From NCBI RefSeq assembly GCF_003319125.1, contig NZ_QOHG01000004.1, forward strand, positions 62,001 through 126,000: DNA of 64,000 nt, in the 5' to 3' direction. Source of the DNA: Blastococcus sp. TF02A-26 (lineage in GTDB: Bacteria; Actinomycetota; Actinomycetes; Mycobacteriales; Geodermatophilaceae). The notes under the pieces are model-generated. The model saw nothing but the letters and a program-made list of their open reading frames with translations. It did no database searches and was not told the origin of the DNA. Shown here one piece after another: positions 28,020-36,027 of the stretch. How positions within the stretch are numbered: the stretch's first letter is position 1; every line of letters begins with the position of its first letter. A program made the position numbers and the translations under genes.

Positions 28020-28025
28020 ACGCTA
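28020..28025 (-). promoter_or_regulatory. -10 element for the thioesterase (leaderless)
   Basis: TAGCGT on the minus strand, 8 bases before GTG 28011. Confidence 0.45.
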
Positions 28026-28119
28026 GCCACCGATGAGTCGGCGGCCCGGCGCGGGTCTCCCCCTCGACATCCGCACTGGCGGCGCCACCGGGCGCCCCTG
28101 GACAGAGCAGGAGCAGGAC

Positions 28120-28671
28120 ATGGGCGCCCTCCGGGTACACGAGTTCACCACCGTCGACGGCGTGGTCGACGCCCCGATGTGGACGATGGACTACGGCTTC
28201 CCCGACGACCTCGCGGCGTCCATCGGGGCCATCACGGCACCGGCCACGGGCATCCTGCTCGGCCGCACCACCTTCGAGATGTTCGCCCCGGCCTGGTCCA
28301 CCCGGACCGTGGAGGACGACCCCGGGGCGCCGTTCTTCAACGACACCCCCAAGCACGTCGTGTCCTCCACGCTGACCGACGCCGAGGCGGTCTGGCGGAA
28401 CTCGGCGGTGCTGGGCGGCTACGACCCCGACCGCATCCGCGCGCTCAAGGCCGAGGGCGACCTCTACGTCAGCGGCAGCGCGACCCTGGTGCGGGCACTG
28501 GTCGCCGACGGGCTGGCCGACGAGCTGCACCTGTACGTCTACCCCGTGGCGGTGGGCAGCGGCATCCGGCTGTTCCCGGAGGGGACGGCGAGGACGCCGC
28601 TGTCGCTGCTGGACGCGCAGCCGCTGTCCAACGGCGTGGTCCACCTGACCTACGGCCCCGCCACGGACTGA
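28120..28671 (+). CDS. Dihydrofolate-reductase-like (RibD C-terminal) protein
   Basis: 183 residues. HEFTTVDGVVDAPMWT, TGILLGRTTFEMFAP, FFNDTPKHVVSSTL and DLYVSGSATLVRALV are the pattern of the RibD_C/DHFR-like family of NADPH reductases, most of unknown substrate. It is not a classical DHFR. ATG 28120 has GGAG at the right distance, so an upstream in-frame ATG at 28033 is rejected. Ends before a bidirectional terminator. Confidence 0.85.
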   Translation: MGALRVHEFTTVDGVVDAPMWTMDYGFPDDLAASIGAITAPATGILLGRTTFEMFAPAWSTRTVEDDPGAPFFNDTPKHVVSSTLTDAEAVWRNSAVLGGYDPDRIRALKAEGDLYVSGSATLVRALVADGLADELHLYVYPVAVGSGIRLFPEGTARTPLSLLDAQPLSNGVVHLTYGPATD

Positions 28672-28688
28672 TACCGGCCGGACGCACG

Positions 28689-28724
28689 ACGAGGGCCCCA
28701 GGTCGACCGACCTGGGGCCCTCGT
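28689..28724. terminator. Bidirectional terminator hairpin
   Basis: Perfect 17-bp inverted repeat (ACGAGGGCCCCAGGTCG and complement) with a 2-base centre, between the plus-strand DHFR-like gene and the minus-strand tRNA-Val. Confidence 0.85.
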
Positions 28725-28729
28725 GCCGG

Positions 28730-28801
28730 TGGGCGATACTGGGTTCGAACCAGTGACCTCTTCGGTGTGAACGAAGCGCTCTACCACTGAGCCAATCGCC
28801 C
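28730..28801 (-). tRNA. tRNA-Val (CAC)
   Basis: 72 bases; acceptor GGGCGAT/ATCGCCC, anticodon stem CTTCG/CGAAG with loop TTCACAC (anticodon CAC), T-arm CTGGTTCGAACCCAG. The 3' end reads A-CC-G, so CCA is not encoded. A second valine tRNA (GAC) with the same acceptor and T-arm is at 31743. Confidence 0.97.
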
Positions 28802-28827
28802 GCTGCGCATCCGATTGTGCCAGACGC

Positions 28828-29334
28828 CTACCGCCAGAGCGGCACCCACCCCGGCACCCAGTCCGGGACGCCGGTGAGGTGCAGCGTGACCACCAGGACG
28901 CCGTAGACGAAGGCCGCGGTGGCCAGCCCGATGAGCCCCCGTACCCAGATCGGCTGCCGGCCCAGCCAGTCGGTCCACGCCTTGACGTGCCGCTTGGTGA
29001 ACTCCAGCAGCCGCTCGGCCCAGAAGAACTCGCTGGCCAGGACGAACAGGCCGGCGATGACGGTCAGCCAGCCGGGACCGGGCAGCGGGATGGTCACCAG
29101 GCCGAACGCGACCACGACGCCACCGACGATGCCGACGCAGACCCGGTAGGCGTGGTCGACACTGCGCCGGGCGGCGATGCGGCGGCGCCAGGCCGACTCG
29201 GCCACGCGTTCGCGCAGCGAGTGGACGCCGTCGTCGGCGAAGTGCGCCCGGCGCTCCTCGGCCGACCGCGCGGCGTCCAGCCCGGCCGGCTCGCCGCTGC
29301 GCGGTGTCGGCAGGGCTGCCCCGGGGGCCGCCAC
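28828..29334 (-). CDS. TIGR02611-family membrane protein
   Basis: 168 residues with about three membrane helices after a charged N-terminus. ITIPLPGPGWLTVIAGLF-type signature appears as VTIPLPGPGWLTVIAGLFVL, then ASEFFWAERLLEFTKRHV. This small family is restricted to actinobacteria and uncharacterised. GTG 29334 is chosen because AGGAG lies 5 bases before it. Directly downstream of the anti-sigma gene (27-base gap), so probably cotranscribed. Confidence 0.8.
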   Translation of the reverse strand: MAAPGAALPTPRSGEPAGLDAARSAEERRAHFADDGVHSLRERVAESAWRRRIAARRSVDHAYRVCVGIVGGVVVAFGLVTIPLPGPGWLTVIAGLFVLASEFFWAERLLEFTKRHVKAWTDWLGRQPIWVRGLIGLATAAFVYGVLVVTLHLTGVPDWVPGWVPLWR

Positions 29335-29360
29335 CGTCTCCTGCTCGCTCAGCTGGTCAC

Positions 29361-30230
29361 CTACCCGGTCGCCACGACCTCCGACGGTTCCGCCGGAGCT
29401 TCCCGGCCCGGCTCGATGCTGATGGCGTAGCCGCTGTAGTCGTCGAGCCCGGTCGAGGTGGAGCCTACGGTCCGGACGTCGATTTGTGACCGGACCACGT
29501 CGAAGGTCCCCAGCGCGACGGGCGCCTCGTCGTCGGTCATCCCCCACACGACGTAGGTCTCCGACTCCCGGTCGTTGGGCCCCAGCCCCTGGGTGACGAC
29601 CTGCACCTGGGCGTCCCGGGCCACGACGGTGGCCACCCGCTCGCCGTCCTCCGTGAGCGGCGCGACCGTCGCCGTGCCGGGCTCGAGCAGCGACTCCACG
29701 ATGCGCGTCTGCTCCGCGGCGCTGGCGACCGCGTCGTCCCGGGCGTCGTCGAGCACGACGTTCCAGGCGCCGAGGCCGAGGACGGCCGCGGCCGCGGCGG
29801 CGACCAGGGCGTTGGGCAGGACCCGTCGCCACGCGGGCCGGGTGCCGTCCCCCACCCCGACGACGGCCGGCGGGCGGTCCTCGGCGGCCGAGGGGGCCGG
29901 CGCGGCGCGGCGCGGCGCCAGCGGCACGACCTGCGGCGGCGCGACGGGCTGCGGCGGCTCCGGGCGGGACACCTGCTCGGTGGACTCCACGGCGGCCCGC
30001 AGCCGCTCGCGCAGACCGGTGCTCGGCTCCGCCTGGGGCAGGTCGGTGGCCATGGCGCCCATCACCTCGGCGGTCTCGGCGACGGTGCGCGCGCAGCGGG
30101 CGCAGCCCGGCAGGTGCGCGCTGAAGACCGCGTCGTCCTCCGGCTCCAGGGCGTGCAGCGCCCAGCCGACCGCCAGCTCGTCGAAGGGCTCGTGCCGGTC
30201 CGGGCCCGCCCCGGCCCCCTGGTCGATCAT
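29361..30230 (-). CDS. Anti-sigma factor (RskA-like, zinc-binding)
   Basis: 289 residues. The N-terminal cytoplasmic domain has HALEPEDDAVFSAHLPGCARCA with the zinc-binding HxxxCxxC motif of ZAS anti-sigma factors. A Pro-rich linker, one membrane helix (about 138-158) and an outer RskA domain (ETYVVWGMTDDEAPVALGTF) follow. It should bind the ECF sigma factor encoded just upstream and release it after an envelope signal. ATG overlaps the sigma stop (ATGA), so the two are made together. Confidence 0.9.
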   Translation of the reverse strand: MIDQGAGAGPDRHEPFDELAVGWALHALEPEDDAVFSAHLPGCARCARTVAETAEVMGAMATDLPQAEPSTGLRERLRAAVESTEQVSRPEPPQPVAPPQVVPLAPRRAAPAPSAAEDRPPAVVGVGDGTRPAWRRVLPNALVAAAAAAVLGLGAWNVVLDDARDDAVASAAEQTRIVESLLEPGTATVAPLTEDGERVATVVARDAQVQVVTQGLGPNDRESETYVVWGMTDDEAPVALGTFDVVRSQIDVRTVGSTSTGLDDYSGYAISIEPGREAPAEPSEVVATG

Positions 30231-30874
30231 CGGTTCGTCCCGTCCACCGCGGCCTGCCCCAGGGCACCGCCGAGGGCGGCGCCCGCGACGCCGCCCAGGT
30301 CCTTCTTGAGCCGGCGCATGCCGGCGAGCATGCGTGTCTTCACCGTGCCCAGCGGCGCGCGCGTGAGGGCGGCGACCTCCCGCTGGGTGTACCCGCCGTA
30401 GTAGGCGAGGGTCAGCGCCTCGCGCTGGGCGTCGGGGAGGCTGCCGAGAGCGGTGCGGACCTGCTCGGCGACCACCCGGGTCCAGGCGTCGTCCTCGACG
30501 TCCGCGGTCGCGGTGGGCACCGCCAGCACGACCTCCTGCTCGGCGCGCACCTGGCGACGACGCTGCGACTCCTCCCGCCGGACGGCGTCCACGGCCTTGT
30601 GGTGGACCATCGCCAGGAACCAGGAGGAGAAGCTCCCGCGCGTGCTGTCGTAGGCGGTCGGGTCGCGCCACACGGCGAGGAAGGCGTCCTGTAGCACGTC
30701 CTCGGCCAGCACGTCGTCGGTGAGCACCCGGCGGGCCAGGGCGAACGCGGGACGGCGGAACCGGTCGTACAGGTCGTCGACGGCCGAGCGGTCGCCCTGG
30801 CAGAGCCGGGCGACGATGTCGGCGTCCCCGGGATCGTCCCCGAGTCGGCGCGCGGGGCGGGTCACGGTTCCCAT
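30227..30874 (-). CDS. ECF RNA polymerase sigma factor (SigK-like)
   Basis: 215 residues from the chosen start. Region 2 holds DLYDRFRRPAFALARRVL and AEDVLQDAFLAVWR; region 4 holds LPDAQREALTLAYYGGYTQREVAALTRAPLGTVKTR. The neighbouring RskA-like gene makes it a SigK-type ECF factor. The start is uncertain: ATG 30874 and ATG 30889 are both possible, neither has a clear ribosome-binding site, and the open frame continues to 31039. Such pairs are often autoregulated. Divergent from the SsgA-like gene. Confidence 0.88.
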   Translation of the reverse strand: MGTVTRPARRLGDDPGDADIVARLCQGDRSAVDDLYDRFRRPAFALARRVLTDDVLAEDVLQDAFLAVWRDPTAYDSTRGSFSSWFLAMVHHKAVDAVRREESQRRRQVRAEQEVVLAVPTATADVEDDAWTRVVAEQVRTALGSLPDAQREALTLAYYGGYTQREVAALTRAPLGTVKTRMLAGMRRLKKDLGGVAGAALGGALGQAAVDGTNR

Positions 30875-30909
30875 GGTCACACGCGGCATTCGGAACGGGC
30901 GAGGACGTC

Positions 30910-30932
30910 GGTTCACCCCGTTCGGGGGAACC
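30910..30932. promoter_or_regulatory. Inverted repeat between sigma factor and SsgA-like genes
   Basis: GGTTCACCCC-GTTC-GGGGGAACC, arms complementary apart from one bulged A. Lies in the divergent intergenic region; could be an operator or overlap an ECF promoter (GGAAC is typical of ECF -35 boxes). No binding protein is implied by the sequence. Confidence 0.35.
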
Positions 30933-31001
30933 TCGTCGGACGACGACACGCCCGGGCGTCGTGGGGGCGCAACCACACGACGGTTCGGTCGTTCCCCGGT
31001 C

Positions 31002-31445
31002 ATGGCGAGCCGCTCCACCTCCGGACACACCACCCGCACGACGCTGCACCTCGTCGGACCGCACTCGTGGACCGAGGTGCCGGCGACGTTGGACTACGAC
31101 GTCGCCGACCCCTACGCGGTCCGGATCGGCTTCGGCGACCCCCAGGGGGACGACGGCATCTCCTGGCTGCTGGCCCGGGACCTGCTGCGCGCCGGGCTGG
31201 ACCGGCCGGCCGGCGAGGGCGACGTCCGGCTGTGGCCGGCCCGCACCACGGGCGACGTCCTCTTCCTGCACCTGCGGGCACCGTCGGGCGAGGCGCTGTT
31301 CGAGGTGTCGCGCAATGCCGTCGCGGCGTTCCTGCGGCAGACCGAGCAGCTCGTCCCGGTGGGCACCGAGGCGGCGGTGCTCCAGGTGGACGACGAGCTG
31401 GCGGCCCTGCTGTCCGGCGGCGGCGCGGACCCGGGGGGTCGCTGA
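31002..31445 (+). CDS. SsgA/SsgB-family sporulation and cell-division regulator
   Basis: 147 residues. The SALP pattern is clear: LDYDVADPYAVRIGF, WLLARDLLRAGLDRPAGEGDVRLWP, FLHLRAPSGEALFEVSRNAVAAFL. In Streptomyces these proteins position FtsZ and control septation and sporulation; non-filamentous actinobacteria carry one SsgB-like copy. ATG 31002 gives the family's normal length; there is no good ribosome-binding site. Divergent from the ECF sigma gene. Confidence 0.9.
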   Translation: MASRSTSGHTTRTTLHLVGPHSWTEVPATLDYDVADPYAVRIGFGDPQGDDGISWLLARDLLRAGLDRPAGEGDVRLWPARTTGDVLFLHLRAPSGEALFEVSRNAVAAFLRQTEQLVPVGTEAAVLQVDDELAALLSGGGADPGGR

Positions 31446-31448
31446 CCC

Positions 31449-31468
31449 CGAGGGGGGACCCCCCCTCG
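31449..31468 (+). terminator. Hairpin after the SsgA-like gene
   Basis: CGAGGGGGG / CCCCCCTCG, 9 bp with a 2-base loop, starting 3 bases after the stop codon. Confidence 0.6.
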
Positions 31469-31487
31469 AAGCGGTTCAGGGGCCGTG

Positions 31488-31493
31488 TAATGT
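31488..31493 (+). promoter_or_regulatory. -10 element for the tRNA cluster
   Basis: TAATGT, 12 bases before the 5' end of tRNA-Gly, in a locally less GC-rich stretch. Confidence 0.5.
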
Positions 31494-31505
31494 TCTCCCT
31501 GCAAC

Positions 31506-31578
31506 GCGGACGTGGCTCAGTTGGTAGAGCATCACCTTGCCAAGGTGAGGGTCGCGGGTTCGAATCCCGTCGTCCGCT
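31506..31578 (+). tRNA. tRNA-Gly (GCC)
   Basis: 73 bases; acceptor GCGGACG/CGTCCGC, anticodon loop TTGCCAA, T-arm GCGGGTTCGAATCCCGT. First of three plus-strand tRNAs. Confidence 0.97.
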
Positions 31579-31621
31579 CGGAACCTCGGGCGCTGGTCGC
31601 GAGACCGGCGCTCGTGTGTGC

Positions 31622-31692
31622 GGTGGAGTGGCCGAGAGGCGAGGCAACGGCCTGCAAAGCCGTCTACACGGGTTCAAATCCCGTCTCCACCT
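31622..31692 (+). tRNA. tRNA-Cys (GCA)
   Basis: 71 bases; acceptor GGTGGAG/CTCCACC, anticodon loop CTGCAAA, T-arm ACGGGTTCAAATCCCGT. Confidence 0.96.
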
Positions 31693-31742
31693 CGTCTCGC
31701 TCGCGAGAGCGGTGGAGCGGGCCGGTCGAGAGACCGGACCCC

Positions 31743-31814
31743 GGGCGATTGGCGCAGTGGTAGCGCGCTTCCCTGACACGGAAGAGGTCACTGGTTCGAA
31801 CCCAGTATCGCCCA
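31743..31814 (+). tRNA. tRNA-Val (GAC)
   Basis: 72 bases; acceptor GGGCGAT/ATCGCCC, anticodon stem CTTCC/GGAAG with loop CTGACAC, T-arm CTGGTTCGAACCCAG. Last of the Gly-Cys-Val cluster. Confidence 0.97.
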
Positions 31815-31820
31815 CCGGCA

Positions 31821-31854
31821 CGAGAGGCCCCGACCGGACGGTCGGGGCCTCTCG
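31821..31854. terminator. Bidirectional terminator after the tRNA cluster and coaE
   Basis: Perfect 15-bp stem CGAGAGGCCCCGACC with loop GGAC. It lies between converging tRNAs (plus) and coaE (minus), so it can serve both. Confidence 0.85.
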
Positions 31855-31870
31855 TCGTCTCCGGCCCCGG

Positions 31871-32482
31871 TCAGCCGAGCCGGGGCGCCACGTGCTCGGC
31901 CCAGAACCGGTCGACCTGGGCGGCCAGCTCCTCGGGCGTCCCGCTGTTGTCCAGGACGACGTCGGCCACGGCGCGGCGCTCCTCGTCGGTGGCCTGGACG
32001 GCGATCCGGGCGCGGGCGTCGTCCTCGGTCATCCCGCGCTGCACCAGCCGGGCCAGCCGGGTGTCCAGGTCGGTCTCCACCACCAGCACGAGGTCGTGCG
32101 CGCTCCGCGCCTCCCCCGCCGCCTGGCCGGACTCCACGAGCAGCGGGATGTCGTGCACCACGACGCCGTCCGCGGGGACCTGGCCGGCCAGCTCTGCCGC
32201 CCGCTCGCGCACCAGCGGGTGCACGATCGCGTTCAGCCGGCCGCGGGCCTCGGGGTCGGCGAAGACGATCGCGCCCAGCGCGGGCCGGTCCAGCGTCCCG
32301 TCGGCGGCGAGCACCTCGTCTCCGAAGGCGGCCACCACGGCCGCCAGCCCGACGGTCCCCGGCTCGACCACCTCGCGGGCGATCGCGTCGGCGTCGACGA
32401 CGACCGCTCCCCGCTCGGCGAGCAGCCGCGACACGGTGCTCTTCCCCGACCCGATCCCGCCCGTCAACCCGATGCGCAGCAC
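31871..32482 (-). CDS. coaE: Dephospho-CoA kinase
   Basis: 203 residues; last step of coenzyme A synthesis, phosphorylating the 3'-OH of dephospho-CoA. P-loop [14 protein letters not shown] at about 5-18, [15 protein letters not shown], the [10 protein letters not shown] block and [18 protein letters not shown] (lid). Mycobacterial CoaE has an additional C-terminal UPF0157 domain that is absent here. GTG 32482 is fixed by a -10 hexamer 6 bases upstream. Confidence 0.95.
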   Translation of the reverse strand: MLRIGLTGGIGSGKSTVSRLLAERGAVVVDADAIAREVVEPGTVGLAAVVAAFGDEVLAADGTLDRPALGAIVFADPEARGRLNAIVHPLVRERAAELAGQVPADGVVVHDIPLLVESGQAAGEARSAHDLVLVVETDLDTRLARLVQRGMTEDDARARIAVQATDEERRAVADVVLDNSGTPEELAAQVDRFWAEHVAPRLG

Positions 32483-32488
32483 GCACGG

Positions 32489-32494
32489 ACAGTA
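32489..32494 (-). promoter_or_regulatory. -10 element for coaE (leaderless)
   Basis: TACTGT on the minus strand, 6 bases before GTG 32482. No Shine-Dalgarno sequence. Confidence 0.5.
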
Positions 32495-32579
32495 GCCAGC
32501 ACCCCGGCGACGATCACGGACAGGTAACACGAGCCCGTCCTGTCCGGCGCGTCGCACCAGTCACACCCGTCACGGCTCA

Positions 32580-32585
32580 TAACGT
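32580..32585 (+). promoter_or_regulatory. -10 element for the small plus-strand gene
   Basis: TAACGT, followed by a leader of about 35 bases containing GAGAGG before ATG 32627. Confidence 0.35.
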
Positions 32586-32626
32586 CCGCCTCGGCGATCT
32601 TCCCCGCCGAGAGAGGCAGAACCGCG

Positions 32627-32893
32627 ATGTCACGCTCCATGCAGGCCACCGTCCCGACGTCCCCCGCGGGCGCCCGCGGCCGGCACCGGCTCGACCGGCC
32701 CTCCGGTGTGCGCGCCAGCGACCTGCCCGGCGTCCGGGAGCGTCTCGCGCAGCGCGAGGCCGTCGCCGGGCCCCGCAACGCCTTCCTCCGCTGGCTCACC
32801 ACCAGCGCGCCGGCCGGCCGCCACACCTGGTCGTTCCTCGCCGGCTCGGGCGGCCGTCCGCGCACCGCCTTCGCGATCATCCTCAGCCTGTAG
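32627..32893 (+). CDS. Possible small basic protein, unknown function
   Basis: 88 residues, unrecognised. Basic N-terminal half rich in Arg (RGRHRLDRPSGVRASDLPGV) and a C-terminal stretch GRHTWSFLAGSGG ending in the hydrophobic AFAIILSL. Nearly every codon ends in G or C, as in real genes here, and a plausible -10 and ribosome-binding region precede it. A long hairpin starts 17 bases after its stop. Not a membrane protein by eye. Could still be a chance frame. Confidence 0.45.
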   Translation: MSRSMQATVPTSPAGARGRHRLDRPSGVRASDLPGVRERLAQREAVAGPRNAFLRWLTTSAPAGRHTWSFLAGSGGRPRTAFAIILSL

Positions 32894-32909
32894 CACCGCC
32901 CCACGGGCG

Positions 32910-32959
32910 CTGTGCGCCTGGTGACGGTTCCGACGTCGGATCGGTCGCCAGGCGCACAG
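32910..32959. terminator. Nested hairpin after the small gene
   Basis: 16-bp arms (CTGTGCGCCTGGTGAC at 32910-32925 against 32944-32959, one G-T type pair) enclosing a second perfect palindrome TCCGACGTCGGA at 32929-32940. Confidence 0.6.
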
Positions 32960-32990
32960 TCCTCGCGGCAGGACAACCGCCCCGGACAGC

Positions 32991-33026
32991 ACGGAGGCCC
33001 AGGACCTGTCGGTCCTGGGCCTCCGT
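32991..33026. terminator. Terminator hairpin downstream of rpsA
   Basis: Perfect 16-bp stem ACGGAGGCCCAGGACC with loop TGTC, 35 bases after the rpsA stop (minus strand). Confidence 0.85.
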
Positions 33027-33061
33027 GGTCGGACTGTCAGCTCACCACCGTGGCGCTGAGC

Positions 33062-34525
33062 TCACTCCCCGCCGGCGAGCTTGGCCCGCAGCGCGGCGAG
33101 CGCCTCGTCGCTGGCGAGGGTGCCACCGGACGCGTCGGTCGTCTCGACGTCACCGCCCGAGGAGTAGTTCCCACCCGCGGCGGCCTCGGCGTCGGCCTCC
33201 TTGGCAGCGGCGATCTGCTTGCGGTGCGCCTCGTAGCGCGCCTGCGCCTCGGCGTACTGCTTCTCCCACGCCTCGCGGGCCTCGTCGAAGCCCTCGAGCC
33301 ACTCGCCCGTCTCCGGGTCGAAGCCCTCGGGGTAGATGTAGTTGCCCTGCTCGTCGTAGGACGCAGCCATGCCGTAGGCGGCCGGGTCGAAGGTGTCCTC
33401 CTCGCCGACGACGCCCTCGTTGGCCTGCTTGAGCGACAGCGAGATCCGGCGGCGGTCCAGGTCGATGTCGATGACCTTGACCAGGATCTCGTCGCCGACC
33501 TGCACGACCTGCTCCGGGATCTCCACGTGGCGCTCGGCCAGCTCGGAGATGTGCACCAGGCCCTCGATGCCCTCGTCGACGCGGACGAACGCACCGAACG
33601 GCACCAGCTTGGTGACCTTGCCCGGCACGACCTGGCCGATCTGGTGGGTCCGGGCGAACTGACGCCACGGGTCCTCCTGCGTCGCCTTCAGCGACAGGGA
33701 GACGCGCTCGCGGTCCAGGTCGACGTCGAGGACCTCGACGGTGACCTCCTGGCCCACCTCGACGACCTCGGACGGGTGGTCGATGTGCTTCCAGGACAGC
33801 TCGGACACGTGCACCAGGCCGTCGACGCCGCCCAGGTCCACGAAGGCACCGAAGTTGACGATCGAGGAGACGACGCCGGACCGGACCTGACCCTTGGCGA
33901 GCTTGTTGAGGAACTCGCTGCGGACCTCGGACTGCGTCTGCTCCAGCCACTGGCGACGGGAGAGGACGACGTTGTTGCGGTTCTTGTCGAGCTCGATGAT
34001 CTTCGCCTCGAGCTCGCGGCCCACGTAGGGCTGCAGGTCGCGGACGCGGCGCATCTCGACCAGCGAGGCGGGGAGGAACCCGCGCAGGCCGATGTCGAGG
34101 ATGAGGCCACCCTTGACGACCTCGATGACGGTGCCGGTGACGACCTCGTCGGCTTCCTTCTTCGCCTCGATCGTGCCCCAGGCGCGCTCGTACTGGGCGC
34201 GCTTCTTGGACAGGATCAGGCGGCCTTCCTTGTCCTCCTTCTGGAGGACCAGGGCTTCCACCTCGTCGCCGACCTTGACAACCTCGTTGGGGTCGACGTC
34301 GTGCTTGATGGAGAGCTCACGCGAGGGGATGACGCCCTCGGTCTTGTAGCCGATGTCCAGCAGCACCTCGTCCCGGTCGACCTTGACGATGACGCCCTCG
34401 ACGATGTCGCCATCGTTGAAGTACTTGATCGTCTGGTCGATGGCGGCGAGGAAGTCCTCGGCGCTACCGATGTCGTTGATGGCGACCTGGGGGGTTTTGG
34501 AAGGACGGACCTGGGTGGAGGTCAT
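33062..34525 (-). CDS. rpsA: Ribosomal protein S1
   Basis: 487 residues with four S1 RNA-binding repeats at about 36-105, 123-189, 208-278 and 295-365; for example [21 protein letters not shown] and [21 protein letters not shown]. Four repeats is the actinobacterial form (six in E. coli). The C-terminal tail of about 120 residues is acidic and Glu/Ala-rich, with [23 protein letters not shown]. It helps mRNA bind the 30S subunit. ATG 34525 begins [15 protein letters not shown]; the long open frame upstream is not coding. The 226 bases to the next gene show no clear promoter. Confidence 0.96.
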   Translation of the reverse strand: MTSTQVRPSKTPQVAINDIGSAEDFLAAIDQTIKYFNDGDIVEGVIVKVDRDEVLLDIGYKTEGVIPSRELSIKHDVDPNEVVKVGDEVEALVLQKEDKEGRLILSKKRAQYERAWGTIEAKKEADEVVTGTVIEVVKGGLILDIGLRGFLPASLVEMRRVRDLQPYVGRELEAKIIELDKNRNNVVLSRRQWLEQTQSEVRSEFLNKLAKGQVRSGVVSSIVNFGAFVDLGGVDGLVHVSELSWKHIDHPSEVVEVGQEVTVEVLDVDLDRERVSLSLKATQEDPWRQFARTHQIGQVVPGKVTKLVPFGAFVRVDEGIEGLVHISELAERHVEIPEQVVQVGDEILVKVIDIDLDRRRISLSLKQANEGVVGEEDTFDPAAYGMAASYDEQGNYIYPEGFDPETGEWLEGFDEAREAWEKQYAEAQARYEAHRKQIAAAKEADAEAAAGGNYSSGGDVETTDASGGTLASDEALAALRAKLAGGE

Positions 34526-34751
34526 GTGGTCGAGTGCTCCGGACGGGGGATGCGTAGGGACAGGACGTCCCGCGGCCGGGTGACCGCGGGGAGCGCCGGC
34601 GCGCGCATCGATGCTCGGAAGGACAGGGCCCCGAGCAGGGACAGCGTTGACAGACCTCTGGCGCACTCCCCATGGTACGGAGCCCGAGGGGTCCGGGTCC
34701 ACCTGGGTCCGCGACCGGTCCGCCGACCACGGCGTGTCACCCTCGACGGCG

Positions 34752-35579
34752 ATGAGTCTCCCCCTGGGTCCCGACGGATACCCGGCCGCCGGAGGCGTCG
34801 CCCGGCGCCGCGCGGGCGACGACGAATCCGTGCGGGCCAACCGGCTGTGGTGGGACGCCGCAGCGCCGGCCTACCTCGCCGAGCACGGCGACGACCTGGG
34901 CGACGTCGACTTCCTGTGGTGCCCCGAGGGGCTGCGTGAGGCCGACGCGCACCTGCTCGGGGACGTCGCCGGCCGACGGGTGCTCGAGGTGGGCTGCGGG
35001 TCCGCGCCCTGCGCCCGCTGGCTGCGGCGGGCCGGGGCGGACGTCGTCGCGCTGGACCTGTCGGCCGGGATGCTCGCCCGTGCCGCGGAGCTCAACCGGG
35101 CGACCGGTCTGCCCGTCCCCCTGCTGCAGGCCGACGTGGGGGCGCTGCCCCTGGCCGCCGCCAGCGTGGACGTCGTCTGCTCCGCGTTCGGCGGGCTGCC
35201 GTTCGTGGCCGACGTCGAGGGGGCGCTGCGGGAGGTGGCCCGGGTGCTCCGGCCCGGCGGCCGGTTCGTGGCCTCGGTCAACCACCCGATGCGCTGGCCG
35301 CTGCCGGATTCCCCCGACCCGGCGGACCTGACGGTGACGTCGTCCTACTTCGACCGGACGCCGTACGTGGAGACCGACGACGACGGGCGGGCCACCTACG
35401 TCGAGCACCACCGCACCGTCGGCGACTGGGTGCGGGCCGTCGTGGGCGCCGGGCTGGTGCTGGACGACCTGGTCGAGCCGGAGTGGACGCCGGGTCGCAC
35501 CCAGGAGTGGGGCCAGTGGTCCCCCGCCCGCGGCGCCCTCGTGCCCGGCACGCTGATCCTGGTCACCCACCGACCCTGA
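34752..35579 (+). CDS. Class I SAM-dependent methyltransferase
   Basis: 275 residues. After [19 protein letters not shown], motif I is [15 protein letters not shown] (about 79-93), motif [14 protein letters not shown] and the post-I region [34 protein letters not shown] is motif III. Substrate unknown; closest by feel to UbiE/Methyltransf_11-type enzymes. In mycobacteria a methyltransferase (Rv1628c/Rv1627c region differs) does not clearly match, so orthology is not claimed. ATG 34752 or GTG 34734 are both possible starts. Confidence 0.82.
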   Translation: MSLPLGPDGYPAAGGVARRRAGDDESVRANRLWWDAAAPAYLAEHGDDLGDVDFLWCPEGLREADAHLLGDVAGRRVLEVGCGSAPCARWLRRAGADVVALDLSAGMLARAAELNRATGLPVPLLQADVGALPLAAASVDVVCSAFGGLPFVADVEGALREVARVLRPGGRFVASVNHPMRWPLPDSPDPADLTVTSSYFDRTPYVETDDDGRATYVEHHRTVGDWVRAVVGAGLVLDDLVEPEWTPGRTQEWGQWSPARGALVPGTLILVTHRP

Positions 35580-35593
35580 GCCTTAACCTCAGG
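35575..35593 (+). terminator. Short hairpin at the methyltransferase stop
   Basis: CCTGAG / CTCAGG, 6 bp around CCTTAAC, extended by GAC/GTC with one bulge. Weak terminator candidate. Confidence 0.4.
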
Positions 35594-35610
35594 TCGAGGG
35601 TCCGGCGGCC

Positions 35611-35880
35611 TCAGCTGCGCAGTGCCCGCCGGTAGCGCCAGCGGTACCACCGTTGCGCGACGAGGACGGCCGGGAACGCGAGCCGCCAGACCCCGCGACC
35701 CGGCCGGGTGAGCGACCGCAGGGTCAGGTGGACGACGCCGTCGTCGGCCCGGGACAGGACGAACGCCTCCTCGCCCGAGACCGGGTGCCCCTCCAGCGTC
35801 CCCGACGCGGGTCACCGACTCGACGGTGAAGCCGCTGCGGGTCTTCACGCCGACCTCCGCGGAGCACGAGGCCGGGGTCG
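35611..35880 (-). pseudogene. Frameshifted fragment of a DUF1990-family gene
   Basis: The C-terminal half of a DUF1990 protein can be read in two frames. One frame gives AEVGVKTRSGFTVESVTRVG and the next continues with TLEGHPVSGEEAFVLS, then DDGVVHLTLRSLTRPGRG and a WRYRRALRS end. The switch is one extra base in the CCCC run (plus strand) at 35800-35803; the second frame has a stop just upstream and no start of its own. The N-terminal half is missing. This explains most of the 450-base gap between the methyltransferase and polA; the rest holds hairpins. Confidence 0.55.
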
Positions 35881-35982
35881 CGACGGCACTCGAGCCGGGG
35901 ACGCCTCCCGGCCCGAGTGGATCCGAAGCGGGGGTCCGGAGGACCTCCCGACGGCGACATGGGCAACGGCTCCCCCCTGGTC

Positions 35983-36027
35983 GGGACGGCACGTGGCCGC
36001 GGTGCGGTCCGGAGGACCGCAGATCAC
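35983..36027 (-). repeat. Covarying hairpin family 2, copy 1 (after polA)
   Basis: 45 bases starting right after the polA stop: GTGATCT, stem-loop GCGGTCC-TCC-GGACCGC, then ACCGCGGCCACGTGCCGTCCC. Copy 2 at 47046-47090 differs only in the stem, where all six changes restore pairing. A smaller GGTCC-GGA-GGACC hairpin lies at 35933-35945. Likely a terminator or other RNA structure. Confidence 0.7.
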
